Source: DYFT01 sp041695085
GTDB lineage: Bacteria; Bacteroidota; Ignavibacteria; UBA10030
NCBI GenBank assembly: GCA_041695085.1
Contig: JBGFRO010000019.1
Span: 62,001 to 126,000 of the forward strand
Direction: 5' to 3'
DNA: 64,000 nucleotides
A model generated the notes under the pieces. The model had not been told where the DNA came from and ran no database searches. It was given only the letters and a program-made list of their open reading frames with translations. Shown one piece after another: positions 46,414-54,872 of this stretch (the stretch's first letter is position 1; each line of letters opens with the position of its first letter). Position numbers and translations under genes: made by a program.

Positions 46414-46482
46414 GCGACAATCGGGAGAGGTGCGCAGGAAGTTTGTACCTTGTCAGACGGTGCTGACTTATTCACTTGGGAT

Positions 46483-46700
46483 GTTACTTTCTTTGATGCC
46501 AAAGAAAGTAACCAAAGAAAGCTTTCCGAAATCGTAACGCACGTGAACGAGCAGCCTCCCCACAGCCCGTTGATTTCGGCCTTGGAGAGCATTGCAACTG
46601 ATTGTCACGAGTGTACGTGGCCGAAATCAAAACGCACGGGAGAGGGCTGCCCGCACACACCGCCAACGATTTCGGAGGCCGCTGCGCAAAAGATTCTTTA
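46483..46700. repeat. Intergenic element with a perfect 13-bp palindrome
   Basis: The sequence starts with GTTACTTTCTTTG, a 4-base loop and the exact complement (46483-46512). This is followed by CGAAATC...ACGCACG blocks that recur in direct and inverted form at ~46525, ~46580 and ~46620. An open frame here (46450-46701) contains the KESNQRKL string familiar from spurious translations of such repeats, so I do not call it a gene. Most of the 394-bp gap before the next regulator is explained by this element. Confidence 0.55.
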
Positions 46701-46807
46701 GCCGGTTTGCCGACGCGAACTCACGGTCATTCAAAGGACAGACCTGCGAGAAGGGATAAATCGAGCTTCTGCGTAACATCAGTTATTCACTAACAGTTGA
46801 GGTTGCT

Positions 46808-47446
46808 ATGAATGAAAAGATCCTGGTCGTGGACGATGAGGAGAGTCTTCGCCTCTCGATGAAGTTCAAGCTCAAAGCTGCAGGCTTTGATGTGGATGTC
46901 GCCGAGGATGGAGAAGTCGCGCTGGAAAAACTCAAGACAGAGCTGTACGACGTGGTGTTGCTGGATATTAATATGCCGCGTATGAGCGGCATTGAAGCGC
47001 TCGGCCTAATCCGTCAACGTCATCCTCAGACCGAAGCGATCATGCTGACCGGTTTTGCCGATTTCACGACGGCCATCGAGTGCCTCAAGACGGGGGCGCG
47101 GGACTATCTCGTCAAACCGATCGATACAACGGAATTGGTCACGCGGCTCCGATCGCTCCTCCGCTCGCGTTCGTCGGAAAAAGCGCTTCAAGAGGTTCAA
47201 CAGCAGTACACGTCTGTGTTTCTGCACGATATGCTGGAGCCGTTGGCAAAAGTGCAGGAACTCATCGATCGCGCAATCCAGATGAGCGACAGAAAAGAAC
47301 GAACAAAAGTTCTCTCCGAGGCGCGAGCGACAGCCGGAATTATGAGCGGAAAACTGCAACGACTGGTTGAAGCGTCGAAAACGACACAGGACAACCCTGT
47401 CGAGCTCGCCGCTTGGCTGAAGTCGATCAGGAATAACGGATTGTAA
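46808..47446 (+). CDS. Response regulator with DHp-like tail
   Basis: A 212-aa protein. The receiver (residues 1-~120) has VDDEES, phosphoacceptor in VVLLDINMPRMSG, Thr in MLTGFA, and Lys in YLVKPID. The C-terminal segment contains VFLHDMLEPLAKVQEL, which resembles a kinase H-box (HDxxxPL), but no ATPase follows. It is the third protein of this layout in the window. Confidence 0.82.
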   Translation: MNEKILVVDDEESLRLSMKFKLKAAGFDVDVAEDGEVALEKLKTELYDVVLLDINMPRMSGIEALGLIRQRHPQTEAIMLTGFADFTTAIECLKTGARDYLVKPIDTTELVTRLRSLLRSRSSEKALQEVQQQYTSVFLHDMLEPLAKVQELIDRAIQMSDRKERTKVLSEARATAGIMSGKLQRLVEASKTTQDNPVELAAWLKSIRNNGL

Positions 47447-47481
47447 TCAGCAAAGGTGAAGATCTTTCCAAGGGCGTTGAC

Positions 47482-48249
47482 GTGAAGCAACAAAGCACAA
47501 AAACACTTCGATACGTCTATCACTTCCGGTACGAGGACGGTCGCGAGAAAGAGTTCGTCATCGAACTGGATGAACAGACGCTGGAGCTTCTTCCCGACTC
47601 TTCGCCGCAGTTACCGGAATGGACCAAACTCAAATTCTCGCAATGCGAGAATTGTCCCCTCTCGGACGATGTATCGCACTGCCCTGTGGCTGTCAACATT
47701 GCACGCGTGGTGAACGCGTTTCGGGATGACGTGTCGTACGAAACGACTGTGGTCACGGTTGAAACCCCGCAGCGTACCTACGTCAAGAAAACCACGCTTC
47801 AAAAAGGACTCAGCTCGATCATCGGCATCTATATGGTCACCAGCAACTGTCCGATCATGGACAAGCTCCGGCCGATGAGTCGATTTCATCTTCCGTTTGC
47901 CACACCCGTAGAGACCTTTTTCCGCTCGATCTCCTCCTATCTCACAGCTCAGTATCTCCTGAAGCGAAAGGGAGAGGAGCCGGATTGGAGCTTGACCAAG
48001 CTTGTGGAGATCTACAAGGCGATCAACGTGGTCAATCGCGGCATGTCGCAGCGGCTGCTCAATGCGTCGGAGAAGGATGCCAACGTGAACGCGCTCGTGA
48101 TCCTCCATTCTTTTGGAGACGGAATCGGCTACTTCATCGAAAGTGGGCTTGATGATCTGGAGCCGATGTTCTCCGTTTTCCTCTCTTCGAGGCACGACGA
48201 GTCTCGCCGGTCCTCCGAAACCCCGCACTCCGAGAACTCATCCTCTTGA
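47482..48249 (+). CDS. Conserved protein with Cys cluster, unknown function
   Basis: A 255-aa soluble protein with a GTG start. After a beta-rich start (RYVYHFRYEDGREKEFVIELDEQT) comes CENCPL...CPVAVN, a four-Cys cluster, then a second conserved block TSNCPIMDKLRPMSRFHLPFAT. I recall a family of uncharacterised proteins with these blocks (possibly named DUF6901), but could not search. It overlaps the following kinase start (TTGA) and probably works with it. Confidence 0.7.
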   Translation: MKQQSTKTLRYVYHFRYEDGREKEFVIELDEQTLELLPDSSPQLPEWTKLKFSQCENCPLSDDVSHCPVAVNIARVVNAFRDDVSYETTVVTVETPQRTYVKKTTLQKGLSSIIGIYMVTSNCPIMDKLRPMSRFHLPFATPVETFFRSISSYLTAQYLLKRKGEEPDWSLTKLVEIYKAINVVNRGMSQRLLNASEKDANVNALVILHSFGDGIGYFIESGLDDLEPMFSVFLSSRHDESRRSSETPHSENSSS

Positions 48250-49583
48250 CCTTCGCCCGCCCTTCCTCCCCTCGAGCCTCCACCGGATCAGAACCGTTCG
48301 GCTCTCCGGATCTCGGCGGCTACGCGCTGAACGTCGTTCACATTCCGCGACTTCGGTTTCTCGGCTTTCTGCTTGTTGCGGTAGGAGTCGTATCTCACAA
48401 CACGATCTTCCTTCAACGATTTTCGATTGAAGAGACGGTTCTCGTCGTCGCGGTGTTTGGCAGCTACGCGACGCTCTCCTGGTTGATGATCTATCTCTTT
48501 TTCGAGCGATCGAGGTGGTTCGACGTCGCGGGTTTTTTCGTCGTATTCGATATCCTGATGTTGGCGCTGGCGGTGTACCTCTCCGGCGGGGAGCGTAGCA
48601 TGTTGTTCTTTCTGATGGTGATGCGCGTAGTGGACCAAGCGCACACGAACGTTCGGCGCTTGATGCTCTTCACACACGTCTCGATGCTCAGCTATGTGGG
48701 ATTGATGGTGTACCTTGACGTGTTCGAGGGGCGGACCATCTCGTGGGCGATGGAAGGGATGAAACTCTTCTTCCTCTCTGCTGTCTGTATCTATGTGATG
48801 CTAACCTCCGAGCGCGCTCTCAAAAATCGATCTTTGCGGGTGTTCCGCCTTACGAAACAATTACACGAGAAGACAAGGCAACTGGAGGAAGCGAATCGTG
48901 CGAAAAGTGCGTTTCTCGCCAATATGAGTCATGAGCTCCGAACGCCCCTCAACTCCATCATTGGGTTTGCCAATTTCGTTTTGAAGCGGAGGCGACGTGA
49001 CCTTACGGAAGACGACCGCTCCTATCTCGAACGGATCGTCGCGAACGGCAAACATCTCTTGCGGCTGATTAGCGACATTCTCGACTTTACGCGTGTTGAA
49101 ACAGCGCGTCTGGAGCCGGTGCGTGAACCGTTATCGGTTGAAAAACTCGTACGGGAGACCGTCGATCAGTTCGGAGAAGGTGCGGAGGAAGGGAATGTAC
49201 CCGTCATGATCGATGTAGCACCCAATCTTCGGCCCGTTGAAACTGACGAGCTCATGTTGAAGCAAGTGTTGATTAATTTGTTGAGCAACGCACTTAAGTT
49301 TACGCGTGAAGGAAGCGTGACGGTTCGCGTTCGGACCGGAGAACGAGCGGACACGCCGATCGGTATCGACGTGATCGATACGGGGATCGGCATTCCGCGT
49401 GAACGACAGGGTGCGATCTTCGAAGCATTTCAACAGGTGGAGGGAGGGATGTCGAGACTCTATGGAGGTGCCGGTTTGGGGTTGGCGATTTCAAAATCGC
49501 TTTGTGAGTTGATGGGATATCGATTAAACGTTGAAAGTGAAGTGGGAAGGGGCTCGACATTCAGCATCCTCTTTTCGTCGTGA
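48246..49583 (+). CDS. Membrane histidine kinase (HisKA-HATPase)
   Basis: A 445-aa sensor kinase with a TTG start overlapping the previous stop. Five to six hydrophobic helices in residues ~30-190 form a membrane sensor without a large periplasmic domain. A short coiled coil, HisKA (MSHELRTPLNSIIGFANF) and HATPase (NALKFTREG, DTGIGIP, GGAGLGLAI) follow. Its catalytic half is similar to that of the propeller kinase at 26102-29392. An alternative start slightly downstream is possible. Confidence 0.88.
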   Translation: MTFARPSSPRASTGSEPFGSPDLGGYALNVVHIPRLRFLGFLLVAVGVVSHNTIFLQRFSIEETVLVVAVFGSYATLSWLMIYLFFERSRWFDVAGFFVVFDILMLALAVYLSGGERSMLFFLMVMRVVDQAHTNVRRLMLFTHVSMLSYVGLMVYLDVFEGRTISWAMEGMKLFFLSAVCIYVMLTSERALKNRSLRVFRLTKQLHEKTRQLEEANRAKSAFLANMSHELRTPLNSIIGFANFVLKRRRRDLTEDDRSYLERIVANGKHLLRLISDILDFTRVETARLEPVREPLSVEKLVRETVDQFGEGAEEGNVPVMIDVAPNLRPVETDELMLKQVLINLLSNALKFTREGSVTVRVRTGERADTPIGIDVIDTGIGIPRERQGAIFEAFQQVEGGMSRLYGGAGLGLAISKSLCELMGYRLNVESEVGRGSTFSILFSS

Positions 49584-49818
49584 GCGGGGAGGGGGAAGAA
49601 ACAACCTCAAATTCTAACGGATGTAGTTCTGCGAACCTCCGACAGAACACGCCTCTATGTCGGAATCAAGGGAACAACTTCTTCCTTGTTTTGCGCCGAC
49701 AATGGTGGTACCTTGTTGCGTTCTCACCGCACCACATTCCGTTTCAAGTTGTTACCTCCGGGCAAAGAAAGGTTCCCGTTGGAGACCGGGACGAGGTCTC
49801 CATAAATCGTATCGTCGC

Positions 49819-50559
49819 ATGGTGATCGTGTTGTTCTTCATTGCACATTGGTTTTTTTCTCTGTTCAGTCAGACTTTCTTCCTTCATCGTTATGCCGCTC
49901 ACAGGATGTTTGTGATGTCGAAGTTTTGGGAGAGGTTCTTCTACCTCTTCACCTTCCTCACCCAGGGTTCTTCTTTTCTCAATCCGCGTGCGTATGCAAT
50001 TATGCACCGTATGCACCACGCGTACAGCGATACGGAACGCGATCCGCATTCTCCTCACTATTTTAAGAGCATGTTCAAGATGATGTGGCGAACGAAGAAT
50101 ATCTATTTGGACATCCTTCTGAGGCGCGTGGAACCGGAGAAGGGTTTCGACAAGAACATACCCGAATGGCCTGCACTGGACCGCCTCGCCGCTCTCTGGT
50201 GGCCGCGATTGGCGTGGGTCGGTGTGTACGTTCTCATCTACGTTCTCTTCGCGACACAGTGGTGGATGTTCCTTCTGTTGCCGTTCCACTTTATTATGGG
50301 GCCGATCCACGGCGGTATTGTGAACTGGTTCGGCCATAAGTACGGCTACGTGAATTTTCATGAAACGGGGGATCAATCCCGCAACTCGCTCCCGTTCGAC
50401 GTTGTGACGCTTGGGGAGTTGTTTCAAAACAACCATCATCGATATCCGAGCCGCGTCAATTTCGCCGTTCGCCGATTCGAGTTTGATCCCACCTATCCCT
50501 TCATCAAGCTCCTTACCCTCCTCAGAATTATCAGACCGGTCAACGAAGCGGTGATGTAA
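49819..50559 (+). CDS. Acyl-CoA/fatty acid desaturase
   Basis: A 246-aa membrane di-iron desaturase. The three His boxes are HRYAAHR, HRMHHAYSD and NNHHRYP, in the order typical of delta-9-type acyl desaturases. Hydrophobic segments flank them. It would introduce a double bond into membrane fatty acids. I chose the ATG at 49819 because upstream in-frame sequence is not family-like. The 235 bp upstream contain no other supported gene. Confidence 0.9.
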   Translation: MVIVLFFIAHWFFSLFSQTFFLHRYAAHRMFVMSKFWERFFYLFTFLTQGSSFLNPRAYAIMHRMHHAYSDTERDPHSPHYFKSMFKMMWRTKNIYLDILLRRVEPEKGFDKNIPEWPALDRLAALWWPRLAWVGVYVLIYVLFATQWWMFLLLPFHFIMGPIHGGIVNWFGHKYGYVNFHETGDQSRNSLPFDVVTLGELFQNNHHRYPSRVNFAVRRFEFDPTYPFIKLLTLLRIIRPVNEAVM

Positions 50560-50748
50560 GTCCCGAGGCGGAGAGCGCATTTCGAACCCAGCGCGTCGTC
50601 CCGAGGAAGCGACTGCTCCGCCTCCTGTTCGAACCGACATACGGCCCACGTTCCTGCACACTCGCCGGAAGTTCCCCTCTTTCTTCGCTGTCATCCCTTT
50701 CCACCCGAGGTCCAACCCAACAAGCATTCTCAAAAAGCGCGAAACCCA

Positions 50749-50794
50749 TGTCCGGAAAAACACGGACATGAAAATGTCCGTACTTTCACGGACA
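50749..50794 (+). promoter_or_regulatory. Tandem palindromic operators, copy 1
   Basis: Two perfect palindromes of the form TGTCCG-N8-CGGACA (50749-50768 and 50775-50794), with centres 26 bp apart, lie 53-98 bp upstream of the adaptor gene. Downstream, TATACT at 50816 may be a -10 element, although no good -35 is visible. A ribosome site (AAAGGAG) precedes the ATG at 50847. The arrangement suggests a dimeric regulator binding at two sites. The rest of 50560-50748 shows no gene. Confidence 0.6.
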
Positions 50795-50846
50795 GCAAAT
50801 TTGGCGAAAATGTTTTATACTTGTGCAGAATTAGAAAGGAGAGCAT

Positions 50847-51866
50847 ATGAAGAACCCCAGGGTTTTTGTGATTGGGATTCCTTTGGCGATTGCGATCCTC
50901 GCCGTTCTGGTTCTTCTCCCTCCGGGAGACGCTCCTGTTGATGTGCAAGATGGACACCCTTCCTCCGTATCGGTGAGTGCTGGGGCGAGCACAACGGAGG
51001 TTGTCCTGCCGGTGGAAGTCTCCGTCGCACGCCGGGGGAGGCTCGTCAAGCGAGTCCAGACGCAAGGGGTTGTGCGCGCGAGACGGGAGGTGGAGCTGAT
51101 TGCGCGCGTCAGCGGCGAAGTGATCGCGGTCTTTGTCCGGAATGGAGCGTTCGTTCCTCAGGGGCATCTGTTGATCAAGCTTGATGATCGAGAGTATCGG
51201 CTTGCCTACGAGAAGGCCTCCACGGCATTGCTTGCTGCGCAGATTGAATAGTGGACGGAGGTGCGAGCGCCGTTTTCGGGATACGTAGCCGATTGCGATG
51301 TCGCAGCAGGGATGCATCTCTCCATCGGCACAGTGCTTCTGAAACTGGTGGATGTTTCTGAGTTGTATGTCGATGTCGAGGTGCTGGAAAACGAAGTGGG
51401 CAAGATCGCCGTTGGGCGGAGAGCGGAGATCAAGGCCAATGCGTATCCGGGAGAAACGTTCCTCGGAGCGGTTGTTGCGATCAATCCGGTGGTTGATCCG
51501 GAGTCGAAGACGGTGAAAGTGACAATCGCGTTGCTGGGGGGAAGCGGATCGCGGTATTCTCTCCACGGTTCACCATCTCCGGCTCAGAGCGGTCCTCGCT
51601 TGAAGCCGGGGATGTATGTGACCGCACGTGTGGAGACAGAAGTTTTGACGAACCGGTTGGTGGTGCCGAAGGCGTCGGTGCTGGTGCGCGACCAGCGCAC
51701 GTTGGTGTTTGTGGCCCGGGAGGGCTTGGCGAAGTGGCACTATGTGGGGCTGGGGGAATCGAACGAAGAGGTGTATGAAATCGTCTCCGGCATAGCGGAG
51801 GGAGACACGGTGATTGTGGATGGGCATTACACACTTGCTCACGAGGCGAGGATAAGGATTCAGTAA
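50847..51866 (+). pseudogene. HlyD-type periplasmic adaptor, internally deleted (copy 1)
   Basis: Compared with the intact copy at 60931-62193, this gene has lost 264 bp (88 codons), removing the coiled-coil hairpin. The junction creates an in-frame TAG at 51249-51251, directly followed by TGG ACG GAG in the same frame. It therefore encodes a 134-aa N-terminal part (membrane anchor, RRGRLVKRVQTQG, first lipoyl half) and a separate ~200-aa C-terminal part (beta-barrel and membrane-proximal domains) that could restart at GTG 51261. It is most likely non-functional unless both halves are made or the TAG is read through. Confidence 0.85.
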
Positions 51867-51932
51867 GAGAAACATGAACCTTGTTGTGGGAAAAACATCT
51901 CGGTCACGAGAGAACTTGGAGGATAACCTGTA

Positions 51933-52304
51933 ATGCTGATAGACATTGCGCAAGTGAAAAAGTGGATCGAGCACAATATCAAGGATGTTCACACATTGGA
52001 AAATGTTGCAAAACATTGGCAGTGTTCCGCAGAGACTTTGAGAAAAGAGTTTTGGCGGAATGAGGGCCGTAACCTGAGCGATTTCATAATCGAGTCAAAG
52101 ATCGAGAAGACAAAGAAGCTCTTGATCGAGACCGATCTGCTGTGTAAAGAAGTTTGTTTCCGGGCGGGTTTTCGTCGCGATGACTCAGGAGCAGAGGTTT
52201 TCAAGCGGCATGTTGGGATGACGATGGTGCAATTCAGGACCGAGCATCGGAAGGGAAAAATTGGCGAGGATAGTAATTTCGGGGATGGAAAGAAAAACCG
52301 ATAG
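51933..52304 (+). CDS. AraC-type DNA-binding domain protein, copy 1
   Basis: A 123-aa protein that is little more than one AraC-family DNA-binding domain (two HTHs): TLENVAKHWQCSAETLRKEF, then VCFRAGFRRDDSGAEVFKRH and MTMVQFRTEHR. It has no ligand-binding domain. A GGAGG ribosome site precedes the ATG. It follows the adaptor gene by 66 bp and is highly similar to the copy at 62260-62631. It may regulate the cassette, for instance through the palindromes upstream of the adaptor or the CAACCTCTA repeats downstream. Confidence 0.85.
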   Translation: MLIDIAQVKKWIEHNIKDVHTLENVAKHWQCSAETLRKEFWRNEGRNLSDFIIESKIEKTKKLLIETDLLCKEVCFRAGFRRDDSGAEVFKRHVGMTMVQFRTEHRKGKIGEDSNFGDGKKNR

Positions 52305-52329
52305 GTTGTCGAGGGATTCCCGACCTTCA

Positions 52330-52413
52330 AAATCAACCTCTTATATCAACCGCTAAAACCAACCTCCGAGCTAAGTCTATAAAGTCAACCTCTACGATCA
52401 ACCTCTAAAGCCA
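52330..52413 (+). repeat. Short degenerate CAACCTCTA repeats, copy 1
   Basis: Five spaced variants of (A/G)TCAACCTCTA occur in 84 bp between the HTH gene and the ligase-like gene, at intervals of roughly 13-25 bp. Similar repeats occupy the same place in the second module (62657-62716). The spacing is irregular and units are far too short for a CRISPR. They may be binding sites for an AraC-type protein or an RNA-binding factor. Confidence 0.5.
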
Positions 52414-52485
52414 AGCGAATTTCCTTGCTTTGTTTTTTTTCTGTTGTTAACGTGGCGCGTGTATCAGTCGGAAAGATGCAATCTC

Positions 52486-54363
52486 ATGAAGCCGTTTCCT
52501 TCCTATCGAATCATCCTGGCGATCCTGCTCTCTCTGCTCTTCTTCACCAGCTTCGCCATGTCGGAACGGCTAATGGATGGACTTTCGAGCGCAAAGATGT
52601 TCTATTTCTCAGGCGTTTCGATCGTCGTCCTCTTCACGGTCTCGCTGGGGTTGCTGTTTGCGCGGAAACCTCTGACGGTGAGGCTTCATTGGCTCGACGT
52701 CAGCATCTTAGCGTTTTGGGGTTACAATTGCATCCGGCTTGCGTTCACACCCTATGTCTCGTTCGACAACAAGCGATTTATTGTTCTAACGCTGCTCACG
52801 CTGCTGTTTTTTGTCTTCAAGTGGGTGCTGCAACAGGATGACCAGGAGAAGGGATGGACGGTTGAGCGCAAGATCGTGATCACCGGCTTTCTCCTCAGCG
52901 GATTGTTGCAGTCGTTGTTTTGCATTTTACAACTGTATGATATCAATCCGTGGTATTCGAGCAACTACTTCAAGGTTGTGGGCACGTTTGGAAATCCTGA
53001 TGCGGTGGCAGGATATCTTGCGACGGTGATTCCGTTTGCTTTCGGTGTGTGGCAGTTGACACCAAAAGATGAGGCGGAGGTGCGATGGATTCGCATGCTT
53101 GGCATGATCACCTTCCTTGCAGGTATCTTCGTGTTGCCGGGTACACTCATTCGCGGTGCGTGGTTGGCAGTGACTGTGGGAACGGGGTTCTGTCTTGTCT
53201 ATAAGTACAGACTATGGGTCAAGCTGAGAGAGCTCTTCATCACAAAGTGGAGGATGCTGGCCGGGGCGTTCATTGCACTTCTTCTTTTTTCCGTTGTGAT
53301 GGTTGGATTGTATCGGCTCAAGCCCGATTCGGCATACGGCAGGTTGTTGATCTGGAAGGTGACGTTGGGCATGATTGCAGACGCTCCTGTCTTTGGGATT
53401 GGATTCGATAGGTTTCGAGTTGACTATGGAAACGTGCAAGCGGCATATTTCGAGAGTGGAAGGGGAAATGCACGGGAGGAACGAGTAGCCGGGAATGTCC
53501 ATCATGCACATAACGAAATCCTCCAGTCCTTGGCTGAAGGTGGAACGATTGGAGTGTTAGTTCACATATTTGGTCTACTGATACTTTTTCGTGGAATTCG
53601 ACAGAGGAATATCACAAGGAAGAACGATGAGGATGAGACGCGGAATGTGTTTTTCGTCCCCGGCTGTGCATCAGTCATAGCGCTTTTTATCTCCTCATTT
53701 TTTTCTTTCCCTTTGCAGATCCTGCAGACGCAGGTCAATGCTCTCTGTTTGCTCTTACTGCTGTCCCTTGTGGGGAAATATGAAAGTGTGTTCAATTTGA
53801 ATCTCGGTCATTCGCGCCGGAGACAATTCGCTCTCCTATTAACGGTGACAATGTTCCTTGCAGCACTTTCGTTGTTTGATTCCTCTCAAGCGTATGGCCG
53901 ATGGAATGATGCGCTCGCTAAAGCACAAACCGAAGACTACGAAGGCGCCGTCATCCAATACGAATTATTAAAGGATCATTTTGCACACGAGGGGAAATTC
54001 CTGTTTATGTTTGGAGCAACGCTTGGATTGGCAGGGGAACCCGGGAGAGCGATTTCGTTGCTTGAAGAGGCGAAGAAGAGGTTCAATGATCCCAATCTGT
54101 GGGTGGCTTTAGGCCAAAATTACGAGGTAGTTGGAGAGTATGCATCAGCTGAACGACATTATGCGCATGCTGCGAACATCGTTCCGCATAAACTGTATCC
54201 TCAGTATCTCCTCGCAAAACTCTACCAGAAAACGGGCAAACAAGAGGATGCGCACCGCTTGGCAGAGGAGATCGTGCGGGCAGAAGAGAAGACCGGCACC
54301 GCGGCCGCCCGCGAAATGAAAGCGGAGATGCGAGCTTACCTGCAGTGGGCAGGAATCAAATAA
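52486..54363 (+). CDS. O-antigen-ligase-like (Wzy_C) membrane protein with TPRs
   Basis: A 625-aa inner-membrane protein with about eleven helices. The Wzy_C hallmark is visible around residues 300-365 (GIGFDRFRVDYG, then HHAHNEILQSLAEGGTIGVL). After the last helix (~residue 475), a TPR region (~490-600) contains AKAQTEDYEGAVIQYE and ALGQNYEVVGEYASAERHYAHA. Family members join glycans to lipids or proteins; the glycan partner here is unknown. In this context glycosylation or handling of the adjacent exported peptide is possible. I chose the ATG at 52486 over TTG 52444. Confidence 0.85.
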   Translation: MKPFPSYRIILAILLSLLFFTSFAMSERLMDGLSSAKMFYFSGVSIVVLFTVSLGLLFARKPLTVRLHWLDVSILAFWGYNCIRLAFTPYVSFDNKRFIVLTLLTLLFFVFKWVLQQDDQEKGWTVERKIVITGFLLSGLLQSLFCILQLYDINPWYSSNYFKVVGTFGNPDAVAGYLATVIPFAFGVWQLTPKDEAEVRWIRMLGMITFLAGIFVLPGTLIRGAWLAVTVGTGFCLVYKYRLWVKLRELFITKWRMLAGAFIALLLFSVVMVGLYRLKPDSAYGRLLIWKVTLGMIADAPVFGIGFDRFRVDYGNVQAAYFESGRGNAREERVAGNVHHAHNEILQSLAEGGTIGVLVHIFGLLILFRGIRQRNITRKNDEDETRNVFFVPGCASVIALFISSFFSFPLQILQTQVNALCLLLLLSLVGKYESVFNLNLGHSRRRQFALLLTVTMFLAALSLFDSSQAYGRWNDALAKAQTEDYEGAVIQYELLKDHFAHEGKFLFMFGATLGLAGEPGRAISLLEEAKKRFNDPNLWVALGQNYEVVGEYASAERHYAHAANIVPHKLYPQYLLAKLYQKTGKQEDAHRLAEEIVRAEEKTGTAAAREMKAEMRAYLQWAGIK

Positions 54364-54397
54364 CATCTTCCAATCATACATACCACAGGAGGTCGTC
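54364..54397 (+). promoter_or_regulatory. Conserved leader and ribosome site of peptide A
   Basis: The 34 bp between the ligase stop and the peptide ATG contain TTCCAATCA, ACATACCAC and AGGAGG. The same stretch precedes all three peptide genes (also 57768-57801 and 63079-63112) with only a few changes. The strong ribosome site suggests high translation relative to the ligase. Confidence 0.7.
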
Positions 54398-54706
54398 ATG
54401 TCTGCAAAGATCAGACGTGCGGGCGTTCGGGGGGTGAAACTCCTAGCGGCCTCGTTGTTTGTTTTCCTTATGCTCTTTAACATCCAGCTTGCGTTTGACA
54501 CCGGAAGTGTTGGTGACATCAGCCTGCTGGGGTTGAAGCTTTCGGCCTTTGTCCCGAGCGCAGTGGCGACGAGCCCTGGTCAGCAATGTCAGTCCAATTG
54601 TGGCTTTAATGACTGTTGCTCAACATGCTGGCTCGGGGGAGCGTGGGGCTACAAGTACGACTACACGTCAACCGGCTGTGGACGATGTCCGTGTTGGTGC
54701 TGCTGA
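54398..54706 (+). CDS. Exported Cys-rich peptide A
   Basis: A 102-aa precursor. Residues 1-33 form a basic N-region (KIRRAGVRGVK) and a hydrophobic helix. Residues ~34-57 are a conserved leader ending in FVPSAVA, a plausible signal-peptidase or processing site. The ~45-residue tail has ten Cys, including QQCQSNCGFNDCC and GCGRCPCWCC, plus aromatic residues. The layout recalls the NVEALA-type peptides of Bacteroidota. The tail probably forms disulfides after export or binds metal. It is followed 166 bp later by a propeller lipoprotein. Confidence 0.8.
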   Translation: MSAKIRRAGVRGVKLLAASLFVFLMLFNIQLAFDTGSVGDISLLGLKLSAFVPSAVATSPGQQCQSNCGFNDCCSTCWLGGAWGYKYDYTSTGCGRCPCWCC

Positions 54707-54872
54707 CAGGATCTGACGGTAAGCAGCTTTTCAGCCAAGCGGAATTCCTCTTATGAATGTTCGGCGCAGTTGGTGTTCGGACCTGGTCGGGATCAAAACC
54801 GATCTGTGTTTCAACAGCAGTATTGGTGCAAACCAGCACTGACCGCGAAGTGCTATTATCATAAATCATAAT

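Noticed and set aside
46450..46701. Plus-strand ORF with FFDAKESNQRKL
   Set aside because: The string comes from the palindromic repeat at 46483-46512 and nearby repeat blocks; no domain or ribosome site supports a gene.
52330..52413. CRISPR-like array
   Set aside because: Repeat units are about 10 bp, irregular and degenerate, with spacers of a few bases and no cas genes nearby.
54606..54869. Minus-strand ORF opposite peptide A and the following gap
   Set aside because: There is no ribosome site or family signal, and it overlaps the better supported peptide gene.
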